The notes beneath the pieces are model-generated. The model had not been told where the DNA came from, did not search any database, and saw only the letters and a list, made by a program, of their open reading frames with translations. A stretch of DNA of 53,464 nt, taken from the NCBI RefSeq assembly GCF_019929185.1, contig NZ_JAHZPC010000015.1, positions 1 through 53,464 on the forward strand. Direction: 5' to 3'. Below, piece after piece: positions 10,144 through 19,908 of the stretch (positions are counted from its first letter, which is position 1; each line of letters starts with the position of its first letter). The stretch is from Streptococcus parasanguinis (GTDB lineage: Bacteria; Bacillota; Bacilli; Lactobacillales; Streptococcaceae). Both the position numbers and the translations under genes were made by a program.

Positions 10144-11367
10144 TTACTCATTTCCAGAAGAATTCTCTCCTTCTGGATTCTGTTCTTGATTCTGTTCTTG
10201 GCTTGCTTCCTCAGAATGTTCTTCTTGCTTTTCTGTACTTTCAGCCTTTTCTTTTTCAGCTTGCTCTTTGGCATCTGCAATGGATTGTTCACTATAGCTG
10301 AAGACTCCAGCCTCCATATCGATAGTCGAATCATCGTCTAATTGCTTGCTGATAGCTTTATAGTAAGGAAGCTTGCGGGTAATTTGGGAAACAGGCACCA
10401 AGATTTTATTATCGTTTTTCATGGTGATGGTCACCAGATCCTTGGTGACCTTGCTTGGTGTCAGATCAACCGAAACAATTTTATCCGTAATGGAAGAAGA
10501 AATAGACTTCATTTCTTGGACAAATTGTCTAACCAATTCTCGATCTGAGAATTTCAAGCTAATATAGGAGGACGGCAATTCCGAAGCTGGAGTTACTGTC
10601 TCCACTACTTCTCCATTTTCCAATACTGGATAGTGGTCTTCTCCGGTCACATAATAGGCAACCACTTTGTGTTCCACGATATTGACTTTAAAAGTCACCG
10701 GGAATTGATAATGCATGTGAACCTCTTTGATCCATGGACTAGCCGTTTTCATATTTTGTTCATAGACCGATTTATGAAGGAAAGTCGTCAGAGTATAATC
10801 TTCTTCTTTGATGCGACTTTTTTCATACAAGAGTTGCTGGTCAACCGCCTTGTTCCCTGAAAATTCAATCACTTTCTGTGTGGATAAGGGGCTTAAAAAG
10901 TAGATCGAGAGAAGGGCGACAATCGAGCTGATTCCGATAACCGGAAGGGCACGATAGATGTGGCGTTTTGCCACTGTCGGTTCCTTCTTTGGTTTTTTCG
11001 TCTTCAAGCCTTTAAAAAATGAAGGCTTTTTCTCTTGTTTCTCTGAAGGATCTAGCTCCTCTTTAGCCGGATCAACTTCTTCTCCTTCTGAACTTTCTCC
11101 ATCCGCATCTGGATCCTCTTCGGCCTCAGATTCATCTTCCTCTTCAGACTCTTCTATTTCTTCAGATTCTTCCTCTGAGACGGAAGCTGTCTCTTTTTCT
11201 GAAAGGTCTTCGTCTTCTTTTGCTTCTTCGCTTTCAGTTTCCTCTGTTTCAGCTTCTTCCGCTTTTTCAAGCGCTTTTTTTTCTAAATATTCTTTGTTTC
11301 TTTTTTGCCAGGCTGACAATTCTGTAATTTTGTCATCCGTTGGCGTTTTTTTATTGTCGTCCGTCAT
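10144..11367 (-). CDS. divIB: Cell division protein DivIB/FtsQ
   Basis: DivIB is a single-pass membrane protein of the divisome and partners FtsL and DivIC. I choose the ATG at 11367 (407 residues, [10 protein letters not shown]...) because AAGGGA lies upstream; a longer reading frame would run deep into murG. Residues about 30-110 are an extremely acidic Glu/Ser/Asp tract in the cytoplasm, followed by a Lys-rich stretch. One transmembrane helix lies at about 139-159. A POTRA domain follows (about 162-232), then the beta domain, then a Gln/Glu-rich tail. The start overlaps the murG end by 17 bp. Confidence 0.93.
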   Translation of the reverse strand: MTDDNKKTPTDDKITELSAWQKRNKEYLEKKALEKAEEAETEETESEEAKEDEDLSEKETASVSEEESEEIEESEEEDESEAEEDPDADGESSEGEEVDPAKEELDPSEKQEKKPSFFKGLKTKKPKKEPTVAKRHIYRALPVIGISSIVALLSIYFLSPLSTQKVIEFSGNKAVDQQLLYEKSRIKEEDYTLTTFLHKSVYEQNMKTASPWIKEVHMHYQFPVTFKVNIVEHKVVAYYVTGEDHYPVLENGEVVETVTPASELPSSYISLKFSDRELVRQFVQEMKSISSSITDKIVSVDLTPSKVTKDLVTITMKNDNKILVPVSQITRKLPYYKAISKQLDDDSTIDMEAGVFSYSEQSIADAKEQAEKEKAESTEKQEEHSEEASQEQNQEQNPEGENSSGNE

Positions 11368-12433
11368 CTTTTCCCTTACTGATATCTTTTTGAAGCAGGC
11401 CATAAAAATCGTCTAGTGAAAGGAGTTCTGTCGATTTTTCCATTGCTTGGTGGTAGACTTGACTTTGCTTCAACATTTCTTGAATGGTTTCATTAAAGGT
11501 TTCGAGGGTCAATTGATCTTCCTGCAATTGCTCTGCGTAACCTTTATCCACAAAATATTGGGCATTTTCAATCTGATCGCCACGGCTGGCTTCTTTTCCT
11601 AGCGGTACAATCAAATGGAGTTTGTTCATGGCCAAGAGTTCAAATAAGGTATTGGCCCCACCTCTAGTCACCACTAAATCAGCCTTCTGGAGCATGGGCA
11701 AATACTGATCGGTTACATAATCCACTCGATACAAGCCACCCTCAGCCTGATTCAAAGTTGAATCACCCGTCAAATTGATGATATTGTAGTGCTGCAAGAG
11801 CTCTGCTTTGTTCTCTGTCACAAATTCATTAAAGACACGCGCACCAGCAGATCCTCCGACAAAGAGAAGGGTCGGCAAGTCTTTTCGGAAACCTTTTGTT
11901 TTTTCTTCTAGTTCTTCAGAAGTTGTCGGAATATGATCTGTAACCTTGGTTACCGCACCGATATGCGCACTCTTTGTTAAACCATGAGCTTGCTCAAAAG
12001 TCGTGTACATCTTGGTAGCGAATTTATAAGCAATTTTATTGGCCAATCCCATCGAGAGATCCGACTCATGGATATAGACAGGGACACGCGTGAGTCTAGC
12101 TGCGATCACTGGTGGCACAGAGACAAATCCCCCTTTTGAGAAGAGAACTTGTGGACGCACACGAAGCAGGATTGCAATGGACTGGAGCGTTCCCCAAGCC
12201 ACCTTGAACACATCCATCATATTTTGGAAAGAGAAATAGCGGCGCAATTTCCCCGTTGCAATTGAATGGAAGCGCACGTCTAAGCCAGACTTTTTGATCT
12301 CTTGGTATTCGATTCCTTTTTTGTCCCCAATATAATGGACTTCCCATCCATCTTCGATAAATTTTGGAATCAAGAGGAGATTAAGGGTCACATGTCCCAC
12401 GGTTCCCCCACCAGTAAACATTATTTTTTTCAT
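11351..12433 (-). CDS. murG: UDP-GlcNAc:lipid I GlcNAc transferase MurG
   Basis: MurG adds GlcNAc from UDP-GlcNAc to lipid I, making lipid II on the inner membrane face. The GT-B fold shows the glycine-rich N-terminal loop (TGGGTVGHV), a middle GGSAGA loop and the C-terminal donor-binding region [13 protein letters not shown]. The length of 360 residues is normal. It overlaps divIB by 17 bp and is 1 bp downstream of murD, so it lies mid-operon. Confidence 0.97.
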   Translation of the reverse strand: MKKIMFTGGGTVGHVTLNLLLIPKFIEDGWEVHYIGDKKGIEYQEIKKSGLDVRFHSIATGKLRRYFSFQNMMDVFKVAWGTLQSIAILLRVRPQVLFSKGGFVSVPPVIAARLTRVPVYIHESDLSMGLANKIAYKFATKMYTTFEQAHGLTKSAHIGAVTKVTDHIPTTSEELEEKTKGFRKDLPTLLFVGGSAGARVFNEFVTENKAELLQHYNIINLTGDSTLNQAEGGLYRVDYVTDQYLPMLQKADLVVTRGGANTLFELLAMNKLHLIVPLGKEASRGDQIENAQYFVDKGYAEQLQEDQLTLETFNETIQEMLKQSQVYHQAMEKSTELLSLDDFYGLLQKDISKGKDDGRQ

Positions 12434-12434
12434 C

Positions 12435-13784
12435 TTATTTCAACCCTTTTACTGTAGCAAGAAATTCATCCCCACGCACTTCAAAATTCGGATACATATC
12501 CCAGCTGGCATTAGCAGGACTTAGTAGTACAACATCTCCAGGGCTAGCCAAGTCGAAAGCTTTCTTTGTAGCATCCGCTACATCTGCCGCATCGACATAA
12601 GGGACGCCTGCTTTATCGGCTGCGCGTTTCACTCGAGGAGCTGATTCCCCTAGAATCACTATTTCCTTTAAACCAGTAATGTGAGGTACCAATTCATCAA
12701 ATTCATTGCCACGATCGAGCCCCCCTGCAATCAAGATCACCTTGCTGTTATCAAAACCAGAAAGAGCTTTTTGTGTTGCTAGAATATTGGTCGATTTACT
12801 GTCATTGTAGAATTTGACACCTTGAATTTCATCCACATATTGAAGACGGTGTTTCACTCCTCCAAAGGCCGACAAGGTTTCTTTAATGACCTCATTCTCC
12901 ACACCTTGGACTTTTGCAACAGCAATCGTTGCCAAGGCATTCTCTACATTGTGACTACCTGGAACGCCCAGTTCAACTGCACGCATGACAGCTTCTCCCT
13001 TAAACTTGAGAAGTCCATCTTCCAAATAAGCCCCATCCACTTTTTCGACCGTTGAAAATGGAAGGACCCTTGCCTTGGTTTTTGTAGCCAGTTCCTTGGC
13101 CAGGTCTTGGTTGAAGTTCAAGACAATGACATCTTTTTCTGTCATATTCTTTTGAAGATTCCATTTGGCAGCTACATAATTTTCAAAAGAACCATGATAG
13201 TCGATATGGGTTGGCATGAGGTTGGTAATCACTGCAATCTCTGGATGGAAAGCTTCAATTCCCATCAATTGGAAAGAAGACAATTCCATGACCAGAACAT
13301 CCTTTTCTGTTGCTGTTTGTGCAACTTGACTAGCTGGAAAACCGATATTCCCAGACAATAGACCACCTTGACCGGCAGCTGTCAAGACTTCCCCGATCAT
13401 GGTTGTTGTCGTCGTTTTTCCGTTTGATCCTGTAATCCCAATAATTGGCGCATCCGAAATCAGATAGGCCAATTCCACTTCAGTGAGGACTGGAATACCC
13501 TTTTCAAGCGCTTTTTCAACCATCGGGTTCGAATAAGGGATTCCTGGATTTTTGACCATGACCGCAAAGTCTTCATCCAACAATTCCAGAGGGTGGCCTC
13601 CTGTCACGACTTTAATCCCTTCTTCCAGTAAACTTTGTGCTGCTGGATTTTCTTCAAAAGGTTTGCCATCATTGACGGTCACAATCGCTCCTAAGCGATC
13701 CAACAAACGGGCAGCTGACTCGCCTGACTTAGCCAAACCTAATACAAGAACCTTTTTATTTTCAAATTGTTTCACAAATTTCAT
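12435..13784 (-). CDS. murD: UDP-N-acetylmuramoylalanine--D-glutamate ligase MurD
   Basis: MurD adds D-glutamate to UDP-MurNAc-L-Ala in the cytoplasm. The Mur ligase ATP loop [13 protein letters not shown] is present (about residues 113-125). HRLQYV and YNDSKSTN are further Mur ligase signatures. The 449-residue length is normal. It is the first gene of the murD-murG-divIB unit; a terminator for the upstream typA transcript lies 50 bp before its start, so a promoter is expected in 13,785-13,834. Confidence 0.98.
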   Translation of the reverse strand: MKFVKQFENKKVLVLGLAKSGESAARLLDRLGAIVTVNDGKPFEENPAAQSLLEEGIKVVTGGHPLELLDEDFAVMVKNPGIPYSNPMVEKALEKGIPVLTEVELAYLISDAPIIGITGSNGKTTTTTMIGEVLTAAGQGGLLSGNIGFPASQVAQTATEKDVLVMELSSFQLMGIEAFHPEIAVITNLMPTHIDYHGSFENYVAAKWNLQKNMTEKDVIVLNFNQDLAKELATKTKARVLPFSTVEKVDGAYLEDGLLKFKGEAVMRAVELGVPGSHNVENALATIAVAKVQGVENEVIKETLSAFGGVKHRLQYVDEIQGVKFYNDSKSTNILATQKALSGFDNSKVILIAGGLDRGNEFDELVPHITGLKEIVILGESAPRVKRAADKAGVPYVDAADVADATKKAFDLASPGDVVLLSPANASWDMYPNFEVRGDEFLATVKGLK

Positions 13785-13834
13785 GATTTCTTCGCTCCAT
13801 TTTTATCACTCTCTATTTTACCTTTTTTTAGCAA

Positions 13835-13860
13835 AATTAAAAAGCCCAAAGGGCTTTAAA
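13835..13860 (-). terminator. Terminator of the typA-DUF3165 unit
   Basis: AAAGCCC (13841-13847) pairs with GGGCTTT (13851-13857). On the minus strand it is followed by TTAATTTT. It separates the typA unit from murD. Confidence 0.7.
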
Positions 13861-13874
13861 AATCACGTCAGCGT

Positions 13875-14123
13875 TTATTTTTTCTGTTTGGTCGTCATTT
13901 TGGAAATATCCACCAAAGCCAGGTAGCCAACAAAGGCAAGAAAGGCACCGACAAAAAACTCAGACGGTAGTTGGAATATCTGAAAAATGGCGAGACAAGT
14001 CAGTACGATAATGGAGACGATTAAGACCACCATTGTGACACTGTTTAAGGTACCACGAATACTCTTTGGGGTCATAAAAAGGTAAAAAAGGAGAATCAAA
14101 ATCCCTAAGATAAAATAGACCAT
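13875..14123 (-). CDS. DUF3165 family small membrane protein
   Basis: This 82-residue protein has three hydrophobic segments (about residues 2-17, 27-50 and 55-72) and a basic tail MTTKQKK. It matches my memory of the streptococcal DUF3165 family encoded between typA and murD. No function is known. It follows typA by 23 bp and shares its terminator. Confidence 0.75.
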   Translation of the reverse strand: MVYFILGILILLFYLFMTPKSIRGTLNSVTMVVLIVSIIVLTCLAIFQIFQLPSEFFVGAFLAFVGYLALVDISKMTTKQKK

Positions 14124-14146
14124 TTTGTTTCTCCTTTCTTTTCGTA

Positions 14147-15994
14147 TTATTCAGCAGCTGCTGATTTTTTCTTTTTATTTGCTTTTTCGCGTTCTGCTTT
14201 GTTCAAGATCTGTTTACGCAAACGGATAGATTCAGGTGTTACTTCCATGTACTCATCGTCGTTCAAGAACTCAAGAGATTCTTCCAAAGTTAAGATACGA
14301 GGAGTCTTGATAACCGCTGTTTGGTCCTTGGTAGCTGAACGAACGTTGGTCATTTGTTTTGCTTTCGTAATGTTGACAGTCAAGTCGTTCTCACGAGAGT
14401 TTTCCCCAATGATCATTCCTTCGTAAACTTCTGTACCTGGATTGACAAAGATCGTACCACGTTCTTCAATAGACATGATCGAGTAGGTTGTTGCTTTTCC
14501 GTTATCGATGGAAACAAGAGCACCACGGTGACGTCCACCAATTTCTCCTGGAATCACTGGCAAGTATTGGTCAAAGGTGTGGTTCATGATTCCGTAACCA
14601 CGTGTCATTGACAAGAACTCTGTTGAGTATCCAATCAAACCACGCGCTGGAACAAGGAAGACCAAACGAGTTTGACCGTTACCAGTTGAGATCATATCCA
14701 ACATTTCACCTTTACGTTCAGAAAGACTTTGGATAACAGATCCTTGGTATTCTTCTGGTGTATCAATTTGCACGCGTTCAAACGGTTCGCATTTGACACC
14801 ATCAATTTCTTTGATGATAACTTCTGGACGAGATACTTGCAATTCGTATCCTTCACGACGCATGGTTTCGATCAAGATAGACAAGTGCAATTCCCCACGT
14901 CCTGAAACGGTCCATTTATCAGGTGAATCAGTTGGGTCAACACGAAGAGAGACGTCTGTTTGCAATTCCGCTTGCAAGCGTTCTTCAACTTTACGAGAGG
15001 TTACCCATTTTCCTTCGCGACCAGCAAATGGTGAGTTGTTAACCAAGAAGGTCATTTGAAGCGTCGGTTCATCGATGTGAAGGATTGGAAGAGCTTCAAC
15101 TGCGTCTGTCGGTGTGATGGTTTCTCCAACGAAGATATCTTCCATACCAGAGATAGCAATCAAGTCACCCGCTTTAGCTTCTTGAATCTCACGACGTTCT
15201 AAACCAAAGAAACCAAAGAGTTTGGTAACACGGAAGTTCTTAGTCGTTCCATCCAATTTAGAAAGGGTTACTTGGTCCCCAACTTTTACAGTACCACGGA
15301 AGACACGTCCGATACCGATACGTCCAACGAAGTCGTTGTAATCAAGCAGGGATACTTGGAATTGAAGAGGCTCATCTGAGTTATCAACTGGAGCTGGGAT
15401 GTGATCAATGATAGTATCAAAGATCGGTGCCATTGTGTGCTCTTGATCAGCTGGATCGTCTGAAAGTGAAGATGTTCCGTTAATCGCTGATGCATAAACA
15501 ACCGGGAATTCCAATTGGTCATCATCCGCACCCAATTCGATGAAGAGTTCAAGAACTTCGTCTACAACTTCTTCTGGACGAGCAGATGGTTTATCGATTT
15601 TGTTGACTACAACGATCGGAACAAGATCTTGTTCCAAGGCTTTTTTCAATACGAAACGCGTCTGAGGCATGGTTCCTTCGTAGGCATCAACGACCAATAC
15701 AACTCCGTCAACCATTTTCATGATCCGTTCCACTTCTCCACCGAAGTCCGCGTGTCCCGGTGTGTCCATGATATTGATTCGAGTTCCGTTATAAGCAACG
15801 GCTGTATTTTTAGCAAGAATCGTGATCCCACGTTCTTTTTCAAGATCGTTTGAGTCCATTGCACGTTCTTGCAATTCTTTACGTTCATCCAAGGTGTGCG
15901 ATTGTTTCAACAATTCGTCTACCAAGGTTGTTTTACCATGGTCAACGTGGGCAATGATCGCAACGTTACGAATATCTTCTCTTAATTTTGTCAT
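14147..15994 (-). CDS. typA: Translational GTPase TypA/BipA
   Basis: This is a ribosome-associated GTPase of 615 residues. The G1 motif [15 protein letters not shown] and the G3 motif [12 protein letters not shown] are clear, and NKID is the G4 motif. EF-G-like domains III and V follow, then the TypA-specific C-terminal domain with a Lys-rich tail. The family acts in 50S subunit assembly and stress adaptation. An extended -10 promoter lies about 42 bp upstream. Confidence 0.97.
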   Translation of the reverse strand: MTKLREDIRNVAIIAHVDHGKTTLVDELLKQSHTLDERKELQERAMDSNDLEKERGITILAKNTAVAYNGTRINIMDTPGHADFGGEVERIMKMVDGVVLVVDAYEGTMPQTRFVLKKALEQDLVPIVVVNKIDKPSARPEEVVDEVLELFIELGADDDQLEFPVVYASAINGTSSLSDDPADQEHTMAPIFDTIIDHIPAPVDNSDEPLQFQVSLLDYNDFVGRIGIGRVFRGTVKVGDQVTLSKLDGTTKNFRVTKLFGFFGLERREIQEAKAGDLIAISGMEDIFVGETITPTDAVEALPILHIDEPTLQMTFLVNNSPFAGREGKWVTSRKVEERLQAELQTDVSLRVDPTDSPDKWTVSGRGELHLSILIETMRREGYELQVSRPEVIIKEIDGVKCEPFERVQIDTPEEYQGSVIQSLSERKGEMLDMISTGNGQTRLVFLVPARGLIGYSTEFLSMTRGYGIMNHTFDQYLPVIPGEIGGRHRGALVSIDNGKATTYSIMSIEERGTIFVNPGTEVYEGMIIGENSRENDLTVNITKAKQMTNVRSATKDQTAVIKTPRILTLEESLEFLNDDEYMEVTPESIRLRKQILNKAEREKANKKKKSAAAE

Positions 15995-16035
15995 GATTTC
16001 CTCTATAAAATTTAAATAATATTTCTAACTGAACA

Positions 16036-16041
16036 ATTATA
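16036..16041 (-). promoter_or_regulatory. Extended -10 promoter of typA
   Basis: GTGGTATAAT on the minus strand gives TGnTATAAT about 42 bp before the typA start codon. The -35 region is weak. Confidence 0.5.
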
Positions 16042-16171
16042 CCACAGTCCTATCTAAAAAACACAGTTCAGCTAGTTGTAAATGTTTTCATCTTTATTTC
16101 TTTTCTCCGACTCGATTTCCTTTTCTTTTCATGATACACTGATTATTAGACTTTCAGAAAAAGAGGCTCCC

Positions 16172-16897
16172 ATGAGATTAGATCAATTGATGGCAGACCA
16201 TCAGTACGCTCGTAAAGACATCAAACAACTTTTGGCCCGAAGGCAAATCTTGGTCGATCACCTACCAGCTCAAAAGCTATCCCAAAACATCGACCCTGGA
16301 CTCCAACAGATTCAAATCGGAGAACGAATCATTCAAGAACCGCGTCACCACTACTACATGCTCCATAAACCAATTGGAGCCGTGACCGCCAAAAGAGACG
16401 CCCACCATCTAACGGTGATCGAGCTAGTAGACCCCCAGCAAGAGTACCTCGACCTCTATCCACTTGGTCGCCTCGATCGCGATACCAGTGGTCTGCTCCT
16501 CCTCACAGATAATGGTCCCTTAGGCTTTCAACTGCTCCATCCTCAATACCATGTGGAGAAAGTCTATGAGGTAGAAGTCAATGGTTCGCTTTACGCAGCC
16601 CACATCGAGCAATTTCAGAATGGGATTTCATTCACAGACGGTCCTATCTGCAAGCCGGCTTCCTTGACCATTCTAGAAAGTACCCCCAGCTACAGCAAGG
16701 CCCAGGTCCGAATCTCAGAAGGAAAATACCACCAAGTGAAAAAGATGTTTTTAGCCATTGGGGTCAAAGTAATGACCTTAAAACGCTTGTCTTTTGGCCC
16801 CTTCACCTTGGATCCTCAGTTAGCCCCTGGAGAAAGCCGACCTTTGAATGAGGTAGAGCTCACATGGGTCAAAGATTACCTTGAAAAAACGAGATAA
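16172..16897 (+). CDS. 16S rRNA pseudouridine synthase, RsuA family
   Basis: The 241-residue protein begins at the ATG at 16172, preceded by AAGAGG. Upstream in-frame methionines have no ribosome site and would add an unlikely leader. Residues 1-45 form an S4 RNA-binding domain. The catalytic motif GRLDRDTSGLLLLTD (about residues 101-115) contains the catalytic Asp. The family converts uridine to pseudouridine in rRNA; RsuA acts at U516 of 16S rRNA. I cannot separate RsuA from RluB-like paralogues with certainty. The gene ends at a shared bidirectional terminator. Confidence 0.9.
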   Translation: MRLDQLMADHQYARKDIKQLLARRQILVDHLPAQKLSQNIDPGLQQIQIGERIIQEPRHHYYMLHKPIGAVTAKRDAHHLTVIELVDPQQEYLDLYPLGRLDRDTSGLLLLTDNGPLGFQLLHPQYHVEKVYEVEVNGSLYAAHIEQFQNGISFTDGPICKPASLTILESTPSYSKAQVRISEGKYHQVKKMFLAIGVKVMTLKRLSFGPFTLDPQLAPGESRPLNEVELTWVKDYLEKTR

Positions 16898-16940
16898 AAA
16901 AGCTCTAACCACATACATTGTGCAGTTAGAGCTCTTTTTA
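16896..16940. terminator. Bidirectional terminator
   Basis: AGCTCTAAC (16901-16909) pairs with GTTAGAGCT (16925-16933), flanked by A-run and T-run on the two sides. It serves the pseudouridine synthase on the plus strand and the rhodanese gene on the minus strand. Confidence 0.8.
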
Positions 16941-17327
16941 TTAGGCGTCTTTTTTCACTTTCCCATTCCAAGAATCGAGACCATAAGACAAGACATAAAT
17001 GTCTGTATAGCCCTGCTTCTTAAGATAGAGAGCCGCATTGGTTACACGCGAACTACGGCTATTTTCATAGAGCAAAATTGGTTTATCTTTGCGCAAGGCT
17101 GCAAGACTCAACTTCAACTGAGTAGAAGGAATGTTGCGTGCTCCTAAAATATGCTTGTCATGAAACTCAGCTGGCTCTCGCAAGTCAATCAACTGCCCCT
17201 TACGAATCAACTCTTCAAAAGTAGCATTATCCACAAATTTAGCAGCTTTACGGATGCGGAAATAATTAAAGGCCATCCATCCAACTACTCCTAAAACAAC
17301 CAACCAAAAAATGATATTTCCCATCAC
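16941..17327 (-). CDS. Membrane-anchored rhodanese-like protein lacking the catalytic cysteine
   Basis: This 128-residue protein has an N-terminal membrane segment (about residues 4-21) followed by one rhodanese domain. LIDLREPAEFHDKHILGARNIP is the typical first half. In the active-site loop, where rhodaneses have Cys in a CxxxxR pattern, this protein reads YENSRSSR, and it has no cysteine at all. It cannot therefore do classical sulfur transfer and may bind a ligand or partner instead. It overlaps the yqgQ end by 4 bp and is co-transcribed with it. Confidence 0.87.
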   Translation of the reverse strand: MMGNIIFWLVVLGVVGWMAFNYFRIRKAAKFVDNATFEELIRKGQLIDLREPAEFHDKHILGARNIPSTQLKLSLAALRKDKPILLYENSRSSRVTNAALYLKKQGYTDIYVLSYGLDSWNGKVKKDA

Positions 17328-17542
17328 TCTACCTCACTCTTTTTCAAAAATTCTAATTCTTGCTTGTGCTCTCTTCTTAAAACGGTATCGGCTTCTAAAT
17401 AATCGAGCCGCTCCATCAAGCCTGCATCATAAAGACGTTGAAGCTCAATTTTCATCAATTCGATGTCATAGAGGCGCTTCCCCACATAAATGATGATTCC
17501 AAAACGTTTTAAAAATTGTTGAACATCATACAGGTTTTTCAT
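17324..17542 (-). CDS. yqgQ: YqgQ family protein
   Basis: This small basic/acidic helical protein of 72 residues is recognised by NLYDVQQFLKRFG, GKRLYDIELM and LYDAGLM. It belongs to the DUF910/YqgQ family, usually found beside glucokinase or rhodanese genes in Firmicutes; its function is unknown. The predicted transcription start from the promoter at 17550-17578 falls next to the ATG at 17542. I therefore prefer this start over the ATG at 17548, which lies only 1 base from the -10 box. No Shine-Dalgarno is visible, so the mRNA may be leaderless. Confidence 0.85.
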   Translation of the reverse strand: MKNLYDVQQFLKRFGIIIYVGKRLYDIELMKIELQRLYDAGLMERLDYLEADTVLRREHKQELEFLKKSEVE

Positions 17543-17549
17543 GTTCATT

Positions 17550-17578
17550 ATTGTATCAAATTTAGAAAGGCTTTACAA
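17550..17578 (-). promoter_or_regulatory. Promoter of yqgQ-rhodanese, leaderless geometry
   Basis: On the minus strand TTGTAA (17573-17578), 17 bp, then TACAAT (17550-17555) preceded by TGA, an extended -10. Seven bases after the -10 lies the ATG at 17542, leaving no 5' leader. Confidence 0.65.
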
Positions 17579-17614
17579 GATTTTCAAGTAGATGATGACA
17601 TTTTTCGATTTGTT

Positions 17615-17622
17615 TACGAATA
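17615..17622 (+). promoter_or_regulatory. ComX (SigX) combox promoter of the prepilin peptidase
   Basis: TACGAATA is the exact streptococcal combox (cin-box) recognised by the competence sigma factor ComX. It ends 7 bases before the ATG at 17630, so the transcript should begin at or next to the start codon. Confidence 0.85.
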
Positions 17623-17629
17623 AATAAGT

Positions 17630-18289
17630 ATGATCAACTTTTATTTTTTTACCATCGGTACTTGTTTCGCCTCTTTTTTGGGACTAGTGGTCGATCGCTT
17701 CCCAAACCAATCCATTCTCGCTCCTCGCAGTCATTGCGATCACTGCCAGCACGTCCTTGGAGTTTGGGATCTCATCCCCATTCTCTCACAACTACTGCAT
17801 CGCTTTCGCTGTCGCTATTGTCATCAGACCTACCCATTTTGGTACTGCCTTTTTGAGATCTGGAGTGGCCTGATCTTCTTAGCCTGTTCTAATGGTTTTC
17901 TTTCTCTGCCTCAACTTCTGACGTTACTCGGATCTGCTGTTTTAGCCATCTATGACCTACGCTTTATGGAATACCCCTTGGTCATCTGGTGTTGTCTCCA
18001 TACCTTAGTCCTCTTTTTATCCGGTAGTAATCTCCTCATGCTGGTCTTTTTACTCCTTGCGATCGGTGCCCACTTTTTCTTTATTGGAATGGGGGCGGGA
18101 GATTTTCTCTTACTCGCCACCTTCTCACTGACCTTTTCTTCTACCAAGATCCTTATTCTCATCCAGATCGCATCCATCTTAGGCATTCTCTTCTTTGCTC
18201 TCAAAAAAGAAAGAGACCGGATTCCTTTTGTTCCCTGTCTCTTTCTCAGTTATCACATTTTACTTCTTTATACGATGTTTTTTAGATAA
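17630..18289 (+). CDS. pilD: Type IV prepilin peptidase, competence (CilC/ComC type)
   Basis: This integral membrane aspartic protease of 219 residues cleaves and methylates the leader of ComG-type prepilins, needed for the transformation pilus. Two CxxC pairs (C36/C39 and C61/C64) mark the N-terminal domain. The two catalytic aspartates are D109 in IYDLRFMEYP and D158 in the GxGD motif GMGAGD. About six to seven hydrophobic segments are visible. A perfect combox lies directly upstream and no Shine-Dalgarno is present. The gene should be switched on only during competence. It ends 7 bp from the convergent trpB stop. Confidence 0.94.
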   Translation: MINFYFFTIGTCFASFLGLVVDRFPNQSILAPRSHCDHCQHVLGVWDLIPILSQLLHRFRCRYCHQTYPFWYCLFEIWSGLIFLACSNGFLSLPQLLTLLGSAVLAIYDLRFMEYPLVIWCCLHTLVLFLSGSNLLMLVFLLLAIGAHFFFIGMGAGDFLLLATFSLTFSSTKILILIQIASILGILFFALKKERDRIPFVPCLFLSYHILLLYTMFFR

Positions 18290-18296
18290 GTTCTTC

Positions 18297-19484
18297 TTAT
18301 TTTGCAGCTTTTGCTTCCAAATAATCGGCAATAGCAGCTACGTCCTTGTCCCCACGTCCAGAAACATTGATGATGATGATCTTGTCTTTGTCCAATTGTG
18401 GAGCACGTTTGACCGCTTCTGCAATCGCGTGAGAGCTTTCGATGGCTGGGAGGATCCCTTCTGTCTTACTGAGAAGAAGAAGCGCTTGAACTGCTTCATC
18501 ATCTGTCGCTGCTACATATTCGACACGACCAGAGTCTTTAAAGAAAGCATGCTCTGGACCAACCCCTGGGTAGTCCAAACCAGCAGAGATTGAGTACACT
18601 GGTGCTACTTTCCCATCTTCGCCAAAGACCGCATAGGTCTTCATGCCATCGACAACTCCAACAGTCCCCTTGGTCATGGTCGCTGCGTGCTGATCTGTAT
18701 CCAAACCATGGCCTGCCGCTTCAACACCGACCAATTTGACTTCTTCATCACCTACATATTGGGAGAAGGCACCAATAGCATTGGATCCTCCACCGACACA
18801 GGCAATCACATAATCCGGCAAACGACCTTCTTTTTCCAAGATTTGGCGTTTAGATTCTTCACTGATCACTTTTTGGAATTCATGGACAATGGTTGGGTAG
18901 GGGTGAGGACCAACAGCAGAACCCAAGACATAAAAAGCATCCAGATCTGCCATCCATGCTCCAAAAGCAGCATCAACAGCGTCTTTTAAGGTCTTAGTTC
19001 CTGTTTCAACCGCATGGACGGTTGCCCCCATCATTTCCATACGGAAGACATTGAGACGTTGGCGTTCCACGTCTTCTGCCCCCATGTAGACATCACAGGC
19101 CATGCCAAACTTAGCTGCCGCAGCTGCTGTAGCTACACCGTGTTGACCAGCTCCTGTTTCGGCAATCACGCGCGTTTTGCCCATGCGTTTGGCCAAGAGG
19201 ATTTGCCCCAAGACGTTATTTAACTTGTGCGAACCTAGGTGATTCAGATCTTCGCGCTTCAAATAAATTTTTGCCCCACCTAAATGTTCTGTCAAACTTT
19301 CCGCAAAGTAGAGCGGAGTTTCCCGTCCAGAATAATCTTTCAAATAATGTTTGTATTCTGCGATAAATTCTGGGTCATTTTTATACTGTTCAAAGGTTTC
19401 CTCTAATTGATTGAGCAAGTTTTGAATGGGTTCTGGTACGAAAGATCCACCAAATTGTCCGAAATAGCCTTTTGTTTCTGTCAT
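18297..19484 (-). CDS. trpB: Tryptophan synthase beta chain, encoded alone
   Basis: This PLP enzyme makes L-tryptophan from indole and L-serine. The 395-residue protein is TrpB1-like: the PLP lysine is in [20 protein letters not shown] is the TrpB1 form of the substrate loop, [10 protein letters not shown] binds the phosphate, and VGPHPYP and [10 protein letters not shown] are conserved. No trpA or other trp gene is adjacent; VanZ lies upstream and the competence peptidase is convergent. A T-box leader with a UGG specifier and a consensus promoter precedes it, so it is induced when tRNA-Trp is uncharged. It may act alone on scavenged indole or partner a TrpA encoded elsewhere. Confidence 0.95.
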   Translation of the reverse strand: MTETKGYFGQFGGSFVPEPIQNLLNQLEETFEQYKNDPEFIAEYKHYLKDYSGRETPLYFAESLTEHLGGAKIYLKREDLNHLGSHKLNNVLGQILLAKRMGKTRVIAETGAGQHGVATAAAAAKFGMACDVYMGAEDVERQRLNVFRMEMMGATVHAVETGTKTLKDAVDAAFGAWMADLDAFYVLGSAVGPHPYPTIVHEFQKVISEESKRQILEKEGRLPDYVIACVGGGSNAIGAFSQYVGDEEVKLVGVEAAGHGLDTDQHAATMTKGTVGVVDGMKTYAVFGEDGKVAPVYSISAGLDYPGVGPEHAFFKDSGRVEYVAATDDEAVQALLLLSKTEGILPAIESSHAIAEAVKRAPQLDKDKIIIINVSGRGDKDVAAIADYLEAKAAK

Positions 19485-19581
19485 GATTGTATCCTCTTTT
19501 CTATATATTCAATCCTGTTTATGATCTTTTTTCTCTCGCTGGCCCTTTGAGCTGCAGTCTCACTGAATTCCTTTGAGATAC

Positions 19582-19838
19582 AAAAAACCTCACACAGAAA
19601 AATCTGTGTGAGGACGATTCGATACCGCGGTGCCACCTCTATTGTAGGAAGCTATTCTTCTCCTACATCTCTGACCTGTCTAGCAACAGGGTGCACGATA
19701 AGGTGTGCTCACCGAATTTTTATTGTTTCAAATTCATCATCATAAACACATCAGCCCATTTCAAGATTCACCACTGCTTGTTCGCAATCACCACAAGCTC
19801 CCTGGAAGTGAGAAAAATCTCTACTTTTCTGATGTCTT
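19582..19838 (-). promoter_or_regulatory. tRNA-Trp T-box riboswitch leader of trpB
   Basis: On the minus strand the T-box core GGTGGCACCGCGG is followed by the terminator hairpin CCTCACACAG / CTGTGTGAGG and six T. Stem I has CATCAG / CTGATG basal arms, a distal loop with GTGGTGATTGCG, and on its 3' side GAAATGGG just before CTGATG. This puts TGG, the tryptophan codon, in the specifier position. Bases 19485-19581 hold no further element beyond the trpB 5' region. Confidence 0.92.
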
Positions 19839-19844
19839 GAAGCT

Positions 19845-19873
19845 ATTATAGCTCCCGCTTCTGATTTTGTCAA
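19845..19873 (-). promoter_or_regulatory. Consensus sigma-A promoter of the trpB leader
   Basis: TTGACA (19868-19873), exactly 17 bp, TATAAT (19845-19850) on the minus strand. It is a perfect match, which fits a gene controlled by attenuation after initiation. Confidence 0.85.
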
Positions 19874-19908
19874 CAAAAATTTTAAAAAGGCGCTAAAATG
19901 TTCGGATT

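Noticed and set aside
10958..11416. A plus-strand reading frame of 152 codons, very rich in Ser
   Set aside because: It is the antisense of the acidic Glu/Ser/Asp tract of divIB; its composition is a mirror of that tract and it has no ribosome site.
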